Shown here piece after piece: positions 24,842 to 38,641 of a DNA stretch of 64,000 nt. The DNA comes from Paragordius varius. Taxonomy: Eukaryota; Nematomorpha. Location of the stretch: positions 5,456,001 through 5,520,000 of the forward strand of contig OZ176054.1 in assembly GCA_964247055.1 (NCBI GenBank), written 5' to 3'. The first letter of the stretch is position 1. Each line of letters opens with the position of its first letter. The notes beneath the pieces were generated by a model, which was not told the origin of the DNA, made no database searches, and saw nothing but the letters and a program-made list of their open reading frames with translations. Position numbers and translations under genes: made by a program.

Positions 24842-25020
24842 TTTACAGTATGCATTTTAATGGTTGCTTATTTCACACTATAGTATGGCAACAGTAGTTT
24901 ATGAAAACAACAAAGTTTTGAAAAAAAATTATTTCCTTTCGTTTTTCCATACACTCCTGTGTGTGTCAAATTGCCTAACTATAGTGTGAAATAAGCAAAC
25001 ATTATAATGCATAGTGTAAA
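24842..25020. mobile_element. Short hairpin MITE, 179 bp
   Basis: Imperfect terminal inverted repeats of about 43 bp. The left end reads TTTACAGTATGCATTTTAAT then GGTTGCTTATTTCACACTAT. The right end, reversed, reads TTTACACTATGCATTATAAT then GTTTGCTTATTTCACACTAT. The interior of about 90 bp is non-coding. No target duplication is obvious, so the superfamily is open. Confidence 0.75.
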
Positions 25021-25872
25021 TCACAGTATAAATTAAAAGTTTTACAAAATTTATAATATCACACTGATTTATTTTAATTTGAACATTCCTTTATATTCAT
25101 ATTTGACAGCAAAGTTGGATATATATACATAGTGTTTTATATAATATGATATTTTAATCGACTAACACTTACATATAAATATAATCAAAATAATAATGTG
25201 CAATAGATTATTGATATGAGATTATTTAGATCATTTTGTGTGCATGAGCATTAAAGTCTTCAATAGTGAGAATTTTGCGGTTTCAAAAGCTAAAACATAT
25301 TATAAATATTATTGATACAATAAAATTAGATTATATGTTAAAATTACGCGCAACTTTTATTAAGTTTATAGGGCGAAAAGTTTAAATTGAAAAATAAATT
25401 TTTCACAATTATTTGTTTTTTAAAGTTTTAAATCCTAGTAAAAATATTGATGAGATATTTACAAGCGAAATTATTTTTTAATATCAAAAAAGTTTATAAA
25501 AAAATATAAAAGCATTATAATAGAGTGTGCGCTTTTATTACTTTATAGTAAAAATAAAACCATAAGGGAATTGAATTATATTTTATATTAGTAATTATTA
25601 ATTTGGTTTTTAAATAAATTGAAAAGGCATGAAGGTAATATCGCGAATATAATAATTACCACATAAAGCGAGAATATTATTTAAACAAATGTACTGCGAT
25701 TCAAACGCGACAATCTACAAACGATTACACATGCATAAATAAAAAAATATTATTGTTTGATAATGTTATGTACATATTTATAATTTAAAGCGATCAAAAA
25801 TAGATGGGGTTATTTCTAAAGCGGTTTCAAAAGTTTATATTATATTTTAGAAAATCATATTATATACTGTAA
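25021..25872. other. KIF23 3' flank, no gene seen
   Basis: AT-rich sequence beyond the KIF23 stop codon, presumably including its 3' untranslated region. Nothing else recognised. Confidence 0.5.
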
Positions 25873-27369
25873 TTAACTCAATATTAACCTGGTTTTTGGT
25901 TGTTTTGCAAGTGAGCTGACAGGATCTAAAATGTACATAAAATGTGTAATGTAATTTATTAAAAAAGATAACAGATTAATAAATGAATATTTTTACCTAT
26001 ATTCTCATTTTGAATGTATAAATCTGATGTAATATTGTCATCCAATTGAGGATACAGCCGTTTCCTAAATATATATTATTTTAAAAGTTTGAAACATAAA
26101 AATAAGTTTTTGAGAAAAATATGTACATTTTAATTCAAAAAATATAAAAAATATATAAAAACGCAAACCATACAGTTAAAACTCTTTATTACACAGATTA
26201 ATTTTGTGGTTGACCCATATATCTCTTTTAGCAAATACTTTTTAATCTTTTTTAATGGCAATGTTTTGATTGCGCACAAATTGAATCGACACCGACTCTG
26301 ATAGTCAGAAATATTTGTGTGAACATTTATGTATTTATACATTTCATTTGCGAAATATTTTGGCTCAAAAAGAGGATGATAGTAAAATCTATATAAATTT
26401 TTATAAAACAAAAATCAAACCAATAAAATTAAAACCTATTTTGTAGCCCTGCTGCTGACTTGGTTTCATTATTCCCTTCATCAATAAATGCAATTTGATT
26501 TTCAAATTGCAACGTTTTTAATGCGTTCCTTGCCGTGTGATCAGAGGCTCGTGATTTTCTTTTGTCTTCTTTGGGATCGGAATGGGTTAAAACTTCGATA
26601 TCATTGAATACTATGGCGTTTCCACCACACTGAGTCGCAATTACATCACCCTACAATTAAAAATTTCTTTTTTAAAATTGTGTAAGATATTATGTATTTC
26701 AAAAATTGCTCTTGTATATATATATATCTACTCAATTCGATTTGATGTTCAAACTGTTTATTTTATCAAACATATAATGTTGCCTATTTTAATTTTAGCA
26801 TAACATTTGCCCTGAGTATACTATTAAATAATCTTTTCTATTTCATACCATGTAATTTGCGAATTACTAAAATAATTTTGATTATTTTGGATCTCTATTG
26901 TGAGTACAAAACTGTTATCTATAGCTACAGGTAAATACGATTTCGTTCAAAATTATAAAAAAACAAATGTTGAAGGTCACATCAAAATTAATTAAAAAGT
27001 TTGACAACGCATTTTAAATTTATTAAATACGGTTACACTTTTAATTTTATATAAAAAGTAAGTTATATAATATTTTTGGTAATAACCTTGTTTTTTGAAT
27101 ATATAAATATAAAATAAAAAAATAGTTAAAAAAAATAATTAAGGTTACCTTATAAATTTGTGTTTTAATGTCTCCCGACTGGCTATCCTGCTCTTGTTTA
27201 TTCAGCAAATATTTATCACACTTTTCCAATTCCCGTTTATTTAGCGCATTTGTAGTTGTGACATTTTTAATTTTTGGTCTTAAAATATCATCTAGAAAAG
27301 CATACATATGCATAAAATTAAATTAATAATTAACCCTTCTTATTACCAAAATAAATGAAAATCTGATAC

Positions 27370-27414
<45 letters not shown>

Positions 27415-30400
27415 ATGTAAATAACCTACATTATCTATACCTTATTCATCCCAATATATTGATTATATCCAAAAATTAACTTAAAAAAAATGGTGATTGC
27501 TTTTGAAAAAATATTAATCTTTATGACTTTTCTTTCAAAATATACTTGTTTTTCCTTGTCCTATAGGTTTATGTTCCAAATATTTAAGTTCCCCCACAGA
27601 TTTAGATCGTCTCCGGTAATGACGTGGATTTCCCATTGGGACGCCCTATTATACAATAAAAAATTATACAGACAAAAAAATTGAATGACATATTTTTGGA
27701 AGACATCCGTAATTTTTAAACCTTGATTTTTCTGTGTGTAACTTTTATGTTAAAAATATGTGATTGAGGGTGTAACCAATTTACATGTTAAATTTTGAAT
27801 CTGCAACCCAAAACGATAGGTGGCATCAAAAATATAAGGGTCAAAAAAGTGTGGTGGTCATTTTTATATTGGTCTTTAAAAAATTTTAATGTATCGTATT
27901 ATTATTGGGATTGATTTTTGTCAAGTCAATATATAATAACCTGTTTTACGATTAGTTATTAATACAGTTGTTATTATTACCAAATAAATAAATCAAACAA
28001 GGGTAGCCTTTCGATAATTAGTGACAATCAATGAATAAAATTTTAAATTTTCACAATTATTGATACATTATAGTTAAGTTTTTAGTCCATTATCTTATAT
28101 TAATATATGTTTAAAAGAGTGTTGCCTGGTATAGGCGATACTCATGGATTAATGTATTTATAACATGTCAGATCCACCTTAATTGTTAATATAAAAAGTT
28201 GTGTTTTACATATGATAAAATTATTTAAACTTTTAAACCATTTATAAATACTATTTGTTTAAAACAAAATTATAATTCTGTTATAACATTTTTATACAGT
28301 AATGGGTTAAAATATTTACTTTATTGATCGTAGCAACTTTAGCATCATACATTCGAGCAACGGAAGCCACATGCTAAAAATGTATAAATCCATAAAAAAT
28401 ATATTAATCTGATATTTTGACTAATATCGGTTTGAAATGTCTTATGAATATATTTCCTTGCACAGATTCAGAATATGGCCTACACTTCCTACTCTAATGA
28501 GCTCCACCTTTTCAAAAGGTTTTTATAAAAATCATTAATTCAAAAACATTAAGTCTATATACAATTTCAGTATTATTCGTCTAAACTTTGTGAAACAATA
28601 CATTTCAACACACACACACACACACACACTTATATAATTTTGCTAAATAAATATTTTATAAAAAAAATTACCCCTCCAGTATGAACGTTTGTGTTTGCAG
28701 TGTTTATGGCACAATTACCATTTTGTTGATTCGGGACCGATAAATAATGTCCAAGTGATTGCTGCTGAGTTGTTTGTTTTAAGGATGTGGCCATACTTCC
28801 TGCATTAGGGTTTTTGCCAATTTTATTGAAATTAGCAAGGTCTGGAAAAGTCGGAGGTTGTTGTTTTGCCACAATCTATAAAATCAAATTAATGTAAAGT
28901 AATTATAATTTATAACCAACTTGTTTTTTTTACAAACCTATTCCCAAATTAGTGATATATATATATATGTTTTTTCTATATCGCCCTTATAATCCTCCCC
29001 TAAACTTCAAAAAAAACATGGCATATAAAATAATTACGCATTCTAATTTATTTTTTGGTATCTACAGTTAGATTCACTTCAAAAAATTGCGTGTATAGAT
29101 TCCCACAAATTATCAAGTTTATGCGCTTTTTGTGCAATAATAAGTACCACAACAAAAAACCACATCACTTTATCATTACTTTTTTAACTCTTTTGTTTTA
29201 AAAAATTGTACAATTTATAATAGTGTTTCAAACTTTTTTGTGCTGAGATTGAGTCATTTGTTGGTAACGTGGCAAAGTATTTTTGTACTGTAAAGATTTG
29301 GTCATTGTCGCAGATGGTGTCAAATATTTCTGGCCGTTTGTGTCAGAGTCTGAACTGGTAAGCGCTTCAGTAACAAAGTTATTATTGTCATTTGTCGTTG
29401 TTTTAGGATTTGATGTTTGGTTATTCATGTCAGGATCATTTATTCTGTTGGAATTTATAACCGGAATCGGTATTGTAAGTCCTACCAAAAAACATAATGG
29501 ATTGCGAGTACAGTAAAAATTGTAATTATACGGGCAAGGCGTAAAAATATAAAGACATAATTTTTTCTCAAAAGACAACCATACTTTTTAAATCTTGATT
29601 TTTTGTCATATAAACAAACCATTGTTTATAATTGCAAAATATAAAAAATAGAGATAATATGCAATAAATTATATATTTTACAATTGTAATTACATAGTTT
29701 ATAAGGGAAAAATTAAGGTTTAAAAAAGGATGGTTATTTGAAAAAATTATTGACTCTATATTTTTAGGTTTTGTCCGTATGATTTCAATTTTCACTGTAC
29801 CAATTTATGATTTATTTATTGTTCACTGAATCAAATTATTTATTTATATTATTGAAACATATGTCCCTAAGCTAGGCTAATATCATATTTTAGGTTAAAA
29901 ATTGTCATTGATTTTTGTAACAGTTTTACTATGATTTAAGGGTATAATATACCTAATATACGTTACAAAAAAAGTCCAAGAAAATAGGACAATAACTTTA
30001 ATATATTAGTTAATCCAAAAAAATATTATTTGAAAATTTGGCCTAACTAAATTTTTAAATTAAGGTTTAAACGCAATATATGTATACCAATCGTTGGATT
30101 AGGACCCAATCCAATCATATAAATTGTATGAAAATGTTAACTAAAATACCATTTCCATTTTCATTGTTTCGATTTTGTGGGGGTGTATCGGTATAATGAG
30201 ATGAAGTTACGTTTCCTTCCACTATTATGTCTTTGAGTTGGCGTAATTTTTGATTTTTTATCCATAATTTATTTTCCATTTCCTGTTCTTTGGCTTTAAG
30301 CTGGCGTTCCTAAAGGCGAAAAATATATTGCAAATTTCTATATTTTGTAAATAATTTGTCCTCAAAATACATACAGAAAACTTGATACAATTATCATACA

Positions 30401-33053
30401 CTTTTTAATTTTGAGTTATAATTATATAAAATTGAATATACTGTCCTGATTTACTAGTTTTTGAGTATATGAGAGCCCAGTAATTATATATATATATATA
30501 TATATATGTAGAATATATCATATATTAAAAAAAATGTAATTATAACTATTTTTTTTTAAAAAAAAATCAATTTTAATTTTTTCCAAAAAAGACCCATTCA
30601 GGTTAATTATGGGGAAAATACTGTACTATTTGAAAAAAATACCATATCTTTTTCCATTTTACGGCGCGCCAACTCATTTTCATCCAGAATGTTTTCGAAA
30701 TTCTTGTGCGTTTTATCATAAAATGCCAATTTTTGGGTTAATCCCTGCGCTAATTTTTCCAAATCTCGCGTCTTATTTTGCAATGTATTGAATTCTTCAC
30801 ACCGTGCTTGAGCCTCTTTTAATTCCTAGGCGTGATTTTTAAGATTCAAAAATTAAATTAATATATGTAATGTGTCTATTTATATATAGTATATGTTTTA
30901 AATATAAAATATCGTTATAAGTAAATACATATAATTTTAAAGATTATATTGAACAATTAAGGTTTAAAGTGAAGATGTCTTTATAAAAAATATTTGCCAT
31001 TTAAATTTTTTAAAAAAAATTCCCTATTTTGTATCGTATTTTGTATTAAATTTACGCTTTACAAAAAAATAAAAAAACCTTGCGTAATTGTTGGATTTCA
31101 GCTAAATTATCTTGATTTACATTTGGATGTTTTGATAAATCACGCACATTAGCTAGTATATTATTGTAAAATGCAGAATATTTTGGTAGCTTTTGTTCCA
31201 CTGTTCCAAGCAATTGGTCCACCATTGATGGTTCATTAAATTCAATGAGCTAATATGCACCACAAATGTAGTTAAAATTCAATTTTTAACACAAAGAGAC
31301 TGCTCAAGCTATAAAAACTAGAATCAAAATTAAATCTCTTCACTTTTATAGAAAAAAGGCTGAAATTAGTATGTTTAAATAAAATTATTTATAATTAACA
31401 AAATTAAATAAAAAAAATTAAATTTTACAATTTTTACCTGTATTTATTAAAATGCCCTAAATATGTAGTAATTAATTACTGTTAACAATGTTAAATAAAA
31501 GAACCAAAAAAATTAAATTTTTACTAAATTTATTAAAATCCGCAATTTTTATCTGTATTTATTAAAATGTCCAAAATATGTAGTAATTAATTACCAAAAA
31601 AATTATTATTTTACCTGTATTTATGAAAAACCGTATTTTTTACCTGTATTTAAAAATGTCCTAAATATGTAGTAAAATAACAATGTTAATTATAAAAACA
31701 AAAAAAATTAAATTTGACTAAATTTATTAAAAACCGTAATTTTAACCTGATAAAAATGTCTGAAATCCTTAAAAATTATTAATAACTAACAATGCTAAAC
31801 ACAAAAAACAAAAACAATCTAAAATCTACTTAAATTTTACAAATATATATTTTTTGAATTAGTAATAATAACTATATAAAGTAATACAATTTTGATTGAT
31901 ACAGGTATTTATCATATTGAAAAATATTAACCACAAAATTTCGCATCTAAATACGTAACAATAATATCAAATGTTAACATAAATTGGTATCATATTCTCA
32001 AAATTTAACATTACAAAATAAGCCTATAATTCTCACGTCAATCCTCTTTCATATGTGAAGTATGAAATAATTTTGTGGATCAGTAGTTTACGCATTTGAT
32101 AAACCATTTATGTTATTTGACTGGCAATAAAATTACTTAACATACATTAAAATGCACAATGTATTTAGCAACTTAGATTTTTCGAGGCTTAACATACAGT
32201 TTTTATAATTTTGACAGTCTTGAAAATATATCCAAATCTTACTTTGATTTAATAGCTGGTGAGGTCACATTAAACGAAAAGATGATGATAATAAATTGCA
32301 TGAGATGCAACATTATAAGAAAAGTTCTACCAGTCGCCCTCAGACAACGTGTAAAAACAATTACAAAGGACCTCGTTAAAAAAAACATTGATATCAAAAA
32401 TGCTCTCGATCGGAAACTATGGAAATTTATATTAGACAATCCTGAACATATAAAGTAATCATTATATTTTTTCCAAAAATCTGTATTGACATTTTATGGC
32501 GTTAATATATTCTAATAAAAAATTAATATATAAATGATATTTGTTACATCTAAATTTGGTAGAACAGGTCCCGTATCAAACGTAGGTATGCTGTTGAGTG
32601 AAAAGAAACCATCTTTGGAATCGCCTACAACACTGCTGACATCATGAAATTTACTGTCACCAATCCTGAGTAATTGGCTATCTGTGAATGTTTGTTGTTG
32701 AGTTGATGTGCTACTAGGAATCGTGGTAGTTAATTTTGTTGGACTTTCCCATCTAATTAATGATTATACAGTATGGAGGACATTTATGCTGGATTATTCA
32801 CATTTTCGTTGGTCAATTTGTAATACAGTAGCATGGGTTATAAATAAAAAGAAAAAATTGATTTAATTTAACATTTTGTTTTTTTTCATACGCTACTTTG
32901 TTGCCAGACTAACATAATGTTAATAAGACAGCAAATTATAAAGAATTTTATAAATAGCTTAAACGTGCTAAGCAAGAAAATAGTGCGAAGTTAAGAAAAG
33001 GCAAAAGTATGGGGAAATTTAATTTTCATGCAAATGTATTTTATTTATAAAGA

Positions 33054-33092
<39 letters not shown>

Positions 33093-33711
33093 CGATAAAA
33101 TGTTATTCACATATTGTAATAGCGCTAAATGATAGCTCATGCTTATCCTCATGCACTCTTTTCCAATATTAAAAAAGGTAATAGTTTTGAGTTTTATGGA
33201 ACCATAATAATTAAGTAAATAAAAATATATGATCTTGTTAGTTATGTTAAGCATCTGTGGATACGGTATTTTTTTAATATTTAACCTAAAAAATCAATTT
33301 CAATGTGGTTATGAATAAAAAAACATCATGATACAAATAATTCTCCATATATTTTTTATAAATATTACGAACGATAGAAAGAAAGCCAAACTAAACCTTA
33401 ATTTATTGCGAGGGGCCGTTTGTTGAGGTGTATATAGTTGGTGTTTTTTGGTAGCATTGTTTGGTGTAAAATATGCCGAATTTGCTTCTTGTAATTCCTT
33501 CTGTTGCTGTTGAATGAGTTGTTGAGCGTTATAACTGATAGGGCGAACGATTTGTACCTCTTGTGTTAATTCTGCGAATCTGGCAACGTGCTGTATTATA
33601 TAGCAAATATACATTTTAATCACATTCAACAATATATAAATTAGATTCTTTTTTTGTTTATTTTGTTAAAAGGGAAATAGTGCCTTACACCAAAACAAGT
33701 TAAATTAAATA

Positions 33712-33750
<39 letters not shown>

Positions 33751-36700
33751 CCTGAATTTGCTATAGACAAAAAATAAAAGCATAATTATAATATTATCCA
33801 AAAAAATATACAGTTTAGTTCCGTCTCTTTTTAATTATTTTAAAGTTTAAAAACATTAATATTGTATCACAAAACGCATGGAACTTGCGATCTTCAACAA
33901 AACTCAATGATAAATCTACTCCCAACCATAAATATTTAGTGGGCGTAAAATATTATGATATTTCATATCTTTGAATAGTTTATTTATACTTATCAATATC
34001 CTATTTTAAACATCCCCCAAAAACTCTTAAATTCGAATTACACCATTCACATTCCAAATTTATTGGATATTAAGTTGTATATACCAAATTTTCTTCAAAA
34101 TCTTTTCCATCTGGATTAAGGCAAACGATCATACGCACTTTGCCTTGACCCTCAAAATAATTCTTAAACAGATGAGTTAATTTGCTATCTCGATAAGGAA
34201 CCATCCGTTCATTTACAAGCATTGGTGTTCCCACATCTCCATTATTATTGTTGTTAGCATTATTTGTATTATTGCTTATGAATTTTTGTTGATTTTCCCG
34301 TAAGGCTTCAAGGCAATTACGAAGCACCATGAGAGATGAATTAATGTTTCCTATTTGATATAGGTAAAAAAAATTAATTTACAAATAGATGATAGTCCAA
34401 ATAATTTAAATTTTGACTGACATACAGCCCTTTATATAGTTTTATAACAATCTTATACAGTTTATAATCTAGTTTTTCCTTATTTTTTAATTAAAGGATA
34501 ATGGTATGAGGACCTGTGAAAGCTTTAAAACTCGCCTCTGGCACGGAATGTAAATCGGCGCACTAACTAATATATCGTCTGCCTATCTTTTTATAGGGCA
34601 ATGGTATTATAAAATATTAGCCATAACTTGATTCTATGAAAATAAGATAGGAAACAGTTAATTTGTATGCTATTGATCAATTACTAAATTATAATTTATT
34701 TACACGGATTGAATAAAATTACCAATGTTTTATCACACTTACACCTTTCTAGACAAAATATTGTAATGTAACATAAAGCATTTTTAATAACCTGCTTCCC
34801 TCAATCGTTCTCCCACATTATTCGTGCGGGCCGTTCTTTCACTACCAGCTAAATCCACCAAAGCTAATTGACTAACGCCAATGCGTGATTTATCCTTTTG
34901 ATATATATACATGTATAAATAAATATGCAACAAAATTAATTAACATTTTGCAGTCATGTTGTTTAAGATGTTTTGCGGTTACTTTTTCCGATATAGGTTA
35001 TAATAAAATTGTCGGATAAAAAACTGGAAGATAAAAGATATGACTGTAAACATAATAGCAAAATTTAAAGGCGAAATAATTAGACATGTTTTGCAAGTTA
35101 AAATTTAATTTTATTTTCGTTTATATCCATTCTTCAAATAAACGTACACAGAACTAATAAATATATTCTACATATTTTAATTTATCACCCCATTTTTAAA
35201 ATAAAAAAGATAAAATAATACTTTACCATAATGACATAATCAGTAGATGGATCAATGGGTGCCTGAACCAATCTTACATTAAAGATTGAGTGAGATCTCG
35301 AACTTTCCGTGTTTAATGTGGTAACGGCCATACGTTTTTTCTTCCAACCCTTGTAAAGGACCTTCAAATCATATAAAATAAACATTTTTAGTTTTTTTAA
35401 TACAATAGATATAAATAACGCAAAGATCATTAATATTGATTTAAAATTATATTTTTCGCTTTTTCTTATTAGCCCATAATAGTGCTATTTGTATACGACA
35501 AGATTTAATGAAAAGCTAGCATATATTGATAATCATTTAAAAAATTATAAAATTAAATTGTGGCACAAGATCAACAATATTTGAATAAGTAGATGACGCA
35601 AAATTGACTCACATAGAAGATCTGCTAAAAAATTGGAAAAATTTTATTAAATTTAACAAATTTTTAATTAAGATTTTTGAAAAAGATACGAGGAGCCTTT
35701 GGGTGTAATATAATTGTAAAACTACATATAATATTTATTTAATCGTAATATGTGCATCTAAATTCATATAATATTCTCTTTTGTGAATTTATTTATGCAT
35801 AAAAATGACTCAAAAAAATTATTAGAATAATAAAAAATACCTCTAAAGCATCGTCAGTACTTTTTATTTCAACCTCTGTGCAACCATTAACATACATCGA
35901 ATGATTGGCATCTTCCCGTAAATTTTTTGACATTTGAGTTCTATATAAAAAAAAATATGGAAATTATAATTTTTAAGTTTCCAGAAAAAGAATAATACAC
36001 TTTTTTACAACAATTATAAATGTTAAAGACCAATTACGATTGGTTATAACAAAATTTTATGATAATACCTTATTAATTTGCTGAAATATCAATTAAATAA
36101 AGTTTGCTAATGTATAAATATTATGTAACTTAAAACCAAAATTTGTGTCTAATTTTTTCCGTATGGACATTTATAAAAAAATATATTTTGTATAGGTATA
36201 ATGCCGTCCAATGCTAACAATATGTAAAAAACCCTTAACATTATCCTAAACCAATAATCACCAAAACTTATAGTCTGCAAAACGTGTTTTCATTATGTAA
36301 AATTTCATTAGGTTAAAATATCCTTTATTGTTTAAAAACTTGAATATTTTAACTCTGTTTAGTGAACACCAAAACATGTTTTAATTGAAAAACTACCGAT
36401 TACAAGCATATGAAAATTTCAATGTTTTCATAAAGATTAGGGAAAGTAATTAAACATTGCAAGTTTATTATTGAAGATTGCCAGATAGTTTACACTAGAG
36501 CTATAATATTGGCTTTAAATTAATATTTTCGCTTATTCTTACTATTAGCCAATAATAATCATCCCTTTACTGTAGATGCTATCTAGCAATATTTTTAAAA
36601 AACTAGCAGTATATTGATCTTAATGATTATATTTTTCTATTATATAAAACAACAGTTTTATATTTTTGTATAGCATGGTCTTCAAATTTTTCCTTTTAAA

Positions 36701-38129
36701 AATATTTATCTGTTAAAAACAAATTTTTGACTATAAAAACTTACGCAAAATTATATTCATTAAGAAATATCTACTTCATATTAATTTGATCCAAAGTGAC
36801 ATCCTCAAGCAAGTCATAAATGTAATTATTGTAAATTTCGACAAACGAAACAAAAGCAGAGTAAGCATTATCTTCACACACATCAGGCAGAACTGTGGTG
36901 TCAGGTGATCGTGAAGTGAAGAAATCATCTTTGGCATTCATTCTTAAGAAAATTCAAAATTAAGAGTTAAATAGATAACGACATTAGCTTAAGATATTTA
37001 TACGACGATTAATTGTTTATTTAAAATGGAAAAAATTCTGATCAAACTTTTTGCCGCCAACTATTTTAGGCAGAAAGAAGGGTTTAAAATAGCAAATTTT
37101 GATATTCATATATTTTAAAATAATGTTTAAGCAAATCAATAAGCTCAAAGGCCAAAAATATTAAAAATTTTTTTTATAGAGCAAATATTTTAGCAAAAAA
37201 ACAAAATATGAATTCTGGTGTGTAAAGTACCCAATATTATAGTCGGATTAAAACATTTCCAGTTTTCATATATTAACAGATAGCATTTAAGAAAGAGCAA
37301 TGTGAATGACTCTAATAATGGTTTATATAAAATATGAGAATTTTTGGCCTTTATCTTCCTTAAAGTAATAGAAGTGCTTTTTTCTTTAAAATATTTGGCA
37401 ATATTTAATAAAAAACTATGAAAATAAATTTACTCACAACGTTTGATATATAAAATAGTAAATGTTTAAACGTTAAACTTTTTGGGAGTGACAGTCGGTA
37501 ATTTGGTTAAACTGTTACAACTTCCAGAGGCGGCAGCCATAGTTAGCGCTTTGGTTCTTTCAGATGCAGATTCATAAGGTGTGGCAATGTCAAATCCGTT
37601 ATTTTTATCCGGTTTAAATACCTAATAATATTAGTTGTAATTTACAAATTTTTCCGTCTGATAATCGCGTATACTATTAAATAGTGTATCTAAGCATCTA
37701 ATAAGTATTCCTTCATCGTTAGACTTCCCATTCATTGTATAAGTTTTGCCCGAGCCGGTAACACCATAAGCAAAAATTAACCCTTTTATTAGAAATTTAA
37801 AAACCATTTTTGCCATCAATTAAATCTTGAACTAAAGGTTTAGCAACAGTTTTAAATATAGTTTTTTGTTTGGATTCAGGGGCGAATACTTTGGTAAATG
37901 TATATTCAAACTTAAATTACATAATGTATAAACCTCTTTGATGTTTGGGGTTTTGATGTTTTGTAAATTTAATGGAGGATATATAACAATACGTTTATGA
38001 TCAACAAATTTACAACATATATCATTAATAGATGTCGGTTTTATACGACAAAAGACCTGGATAAACATAAATAATTACCTCTACAGGATCCTTATCATTA
38101 GTTAGATATTTCTTGTTAGTTTTCTTCAT
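25873..38129 (-). CDS. KIF23: Kinesin-6 motor KIF23 / MKLP1 (centralspindlin)
   Basis: Plus-end motor that pairs with the RhoGAP CYK4 as centralspindlin and bundles midzone microtubules in cytokinesis. Twenty-three exons join in phase (1109 residues): 38079-38129, 37934-38056, 37805-37910, 37646-37782, 37479-37621, 36775-36942, 35841-35940, 35227-35361, 34792-34894, 34085-34350, 33397-33590, 32548-32752, 31079-31249, 30643-30825, 30150-30309, 29234-29481, 28672-28875, 28320-28373, 27546-27645, 27149-27291, 26436-26650, 25997-26064, 25873-25925. Motor: GVTGSGKT (100-107), SSRSH (296-300), LVDLAGSE (333-340), [18 protein letters not shown]. Long insert after VFKPDK, as in kinesin-6. Coiled coil about 578-720. 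[10 protein letters not shown] (927-936) matches the Aurora B/14-3-3 site of human MKLP1. The C-terminal domain has [10 protein letters not shown] and a basic QNRKR end. Introns 1-4 are 22-24 nt; the other 18 are 71-1298 nt. The start is the only ATG before VEVFCRIKP. Confidence 0.95.
27371..27411. repeat. (TA)n microsatellite
   Basis: Near-perfect TA repeat in KIF23 intron 19. Confidence 0.9.
28608..28629. repeat. (CA)n microsatellite
   Basis: About eleven CA units in KIF23 intron 17, about 40 nt past the donor of exon 17. Confidence 0.9.
30485..30508. repeat. (TA)n microsatellite
   Basis: TA repeat in KIF23 intron 14. Confidence 0.9.
31420..31775. repeat. Degenerate tandem repeat in KIF23 intron 12
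   Basis: Three to four diverged units of roughly 100 bp sharing TTTTTACCTGTATTTATTAA, AATGTCCTAAATATGTAGTA and ACAATGTTAA. It lies upstream of the candidate nested gene at 32152-32458. Confidence 0.75.
32152..32458 (+). CDS. Candidate small nested gene, 95 residues, function unknown
   Basis: Lies inside KIF23 intron 12 on the opposite strand. Exon 32152-32198 and exon 32218-32458 join in phase across a putative 19-nt intron (gt at 32199, ag at 32216-32217). The product starts [20 protein letters not shown] and ends [15 protein letters not shown]. Without the splice, the 3' part is still open for 94 codons from 32177 but has no early Met. The amino-acid make-up (regular Leu/Ile spacing, Lys/Arg/Asp mix, single Trp) looks like a folded helical protein rather than random AT-rich translation. 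A weak resemblance to the mitochondrial protein MIX23/CCDC58 (NCM near the middle, DRxLWKF near the end) is tentative. A retroposed or transposon-derived fragment is an alternative. Confidence 0.5.
33055..33091. repeat. (TA)n microsatellite
   Basis: TA repeat in KIF23 intron 11. Confidence 0.9.
33713..33747. repeat. (TA)n microsatellite
   Basis: TA repeat in KIF23 intron 10. Confidence 0.9.
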
Positions 38130-38637
38130 AGATCTTATATTTTTATTTCTAATAATATTAATATTGATAGAATACATTGGCTTCATTCTATATTTTTGTT
38201 TATTTTAAATTTGACGCTTTAATTCTGACCAATAACCTAAATCGATTATAATACCACGAAGTATATAATTAGTTACAATTTTCGTTTGCTAAATGATGTT
38301 TTATCATTTTAACAGTTAAAATCGAATATTCTATAATAAAATTAAAATTTAAATATTTTTCAAGATCCTTAGTAAATTGATTAGGAAAACCTATATCCTT
38401 TACACCTAAGCCAGAAAATACATGCAAAAGTAAAACAAATATTATTAATTAAATCATCATTCTAATTTTAGAGCAAAGCCTTACTTTAACTTTAAATGTT
38501 TTTTTAAATGAATAAAAATTATGTAGAATTTATCCAGAAGCTTTAAAAATTAAAATTTTTTATTATGAAGTCTAAAATTTTGACATAATACAAAATTATA
38601 CCGCTTTTAAAATAAAATTAATATAATTTAGTTTTAT
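38130..38637. other. KIF23 upstream region
   Basis: AT-rich 5' flank of KIF23 up to the next MITE. The promoter presumably lies here; no element is recognisable and no gene is seen. Confidence 0.45.
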
Positions 38638-38641
38638 TTAA

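Noticed and set aside
33055-33747. TA-rich tracts as origins or promoters
   Set aside because: They are simple (TA)n microsatellites inside introns, with no supporting context.
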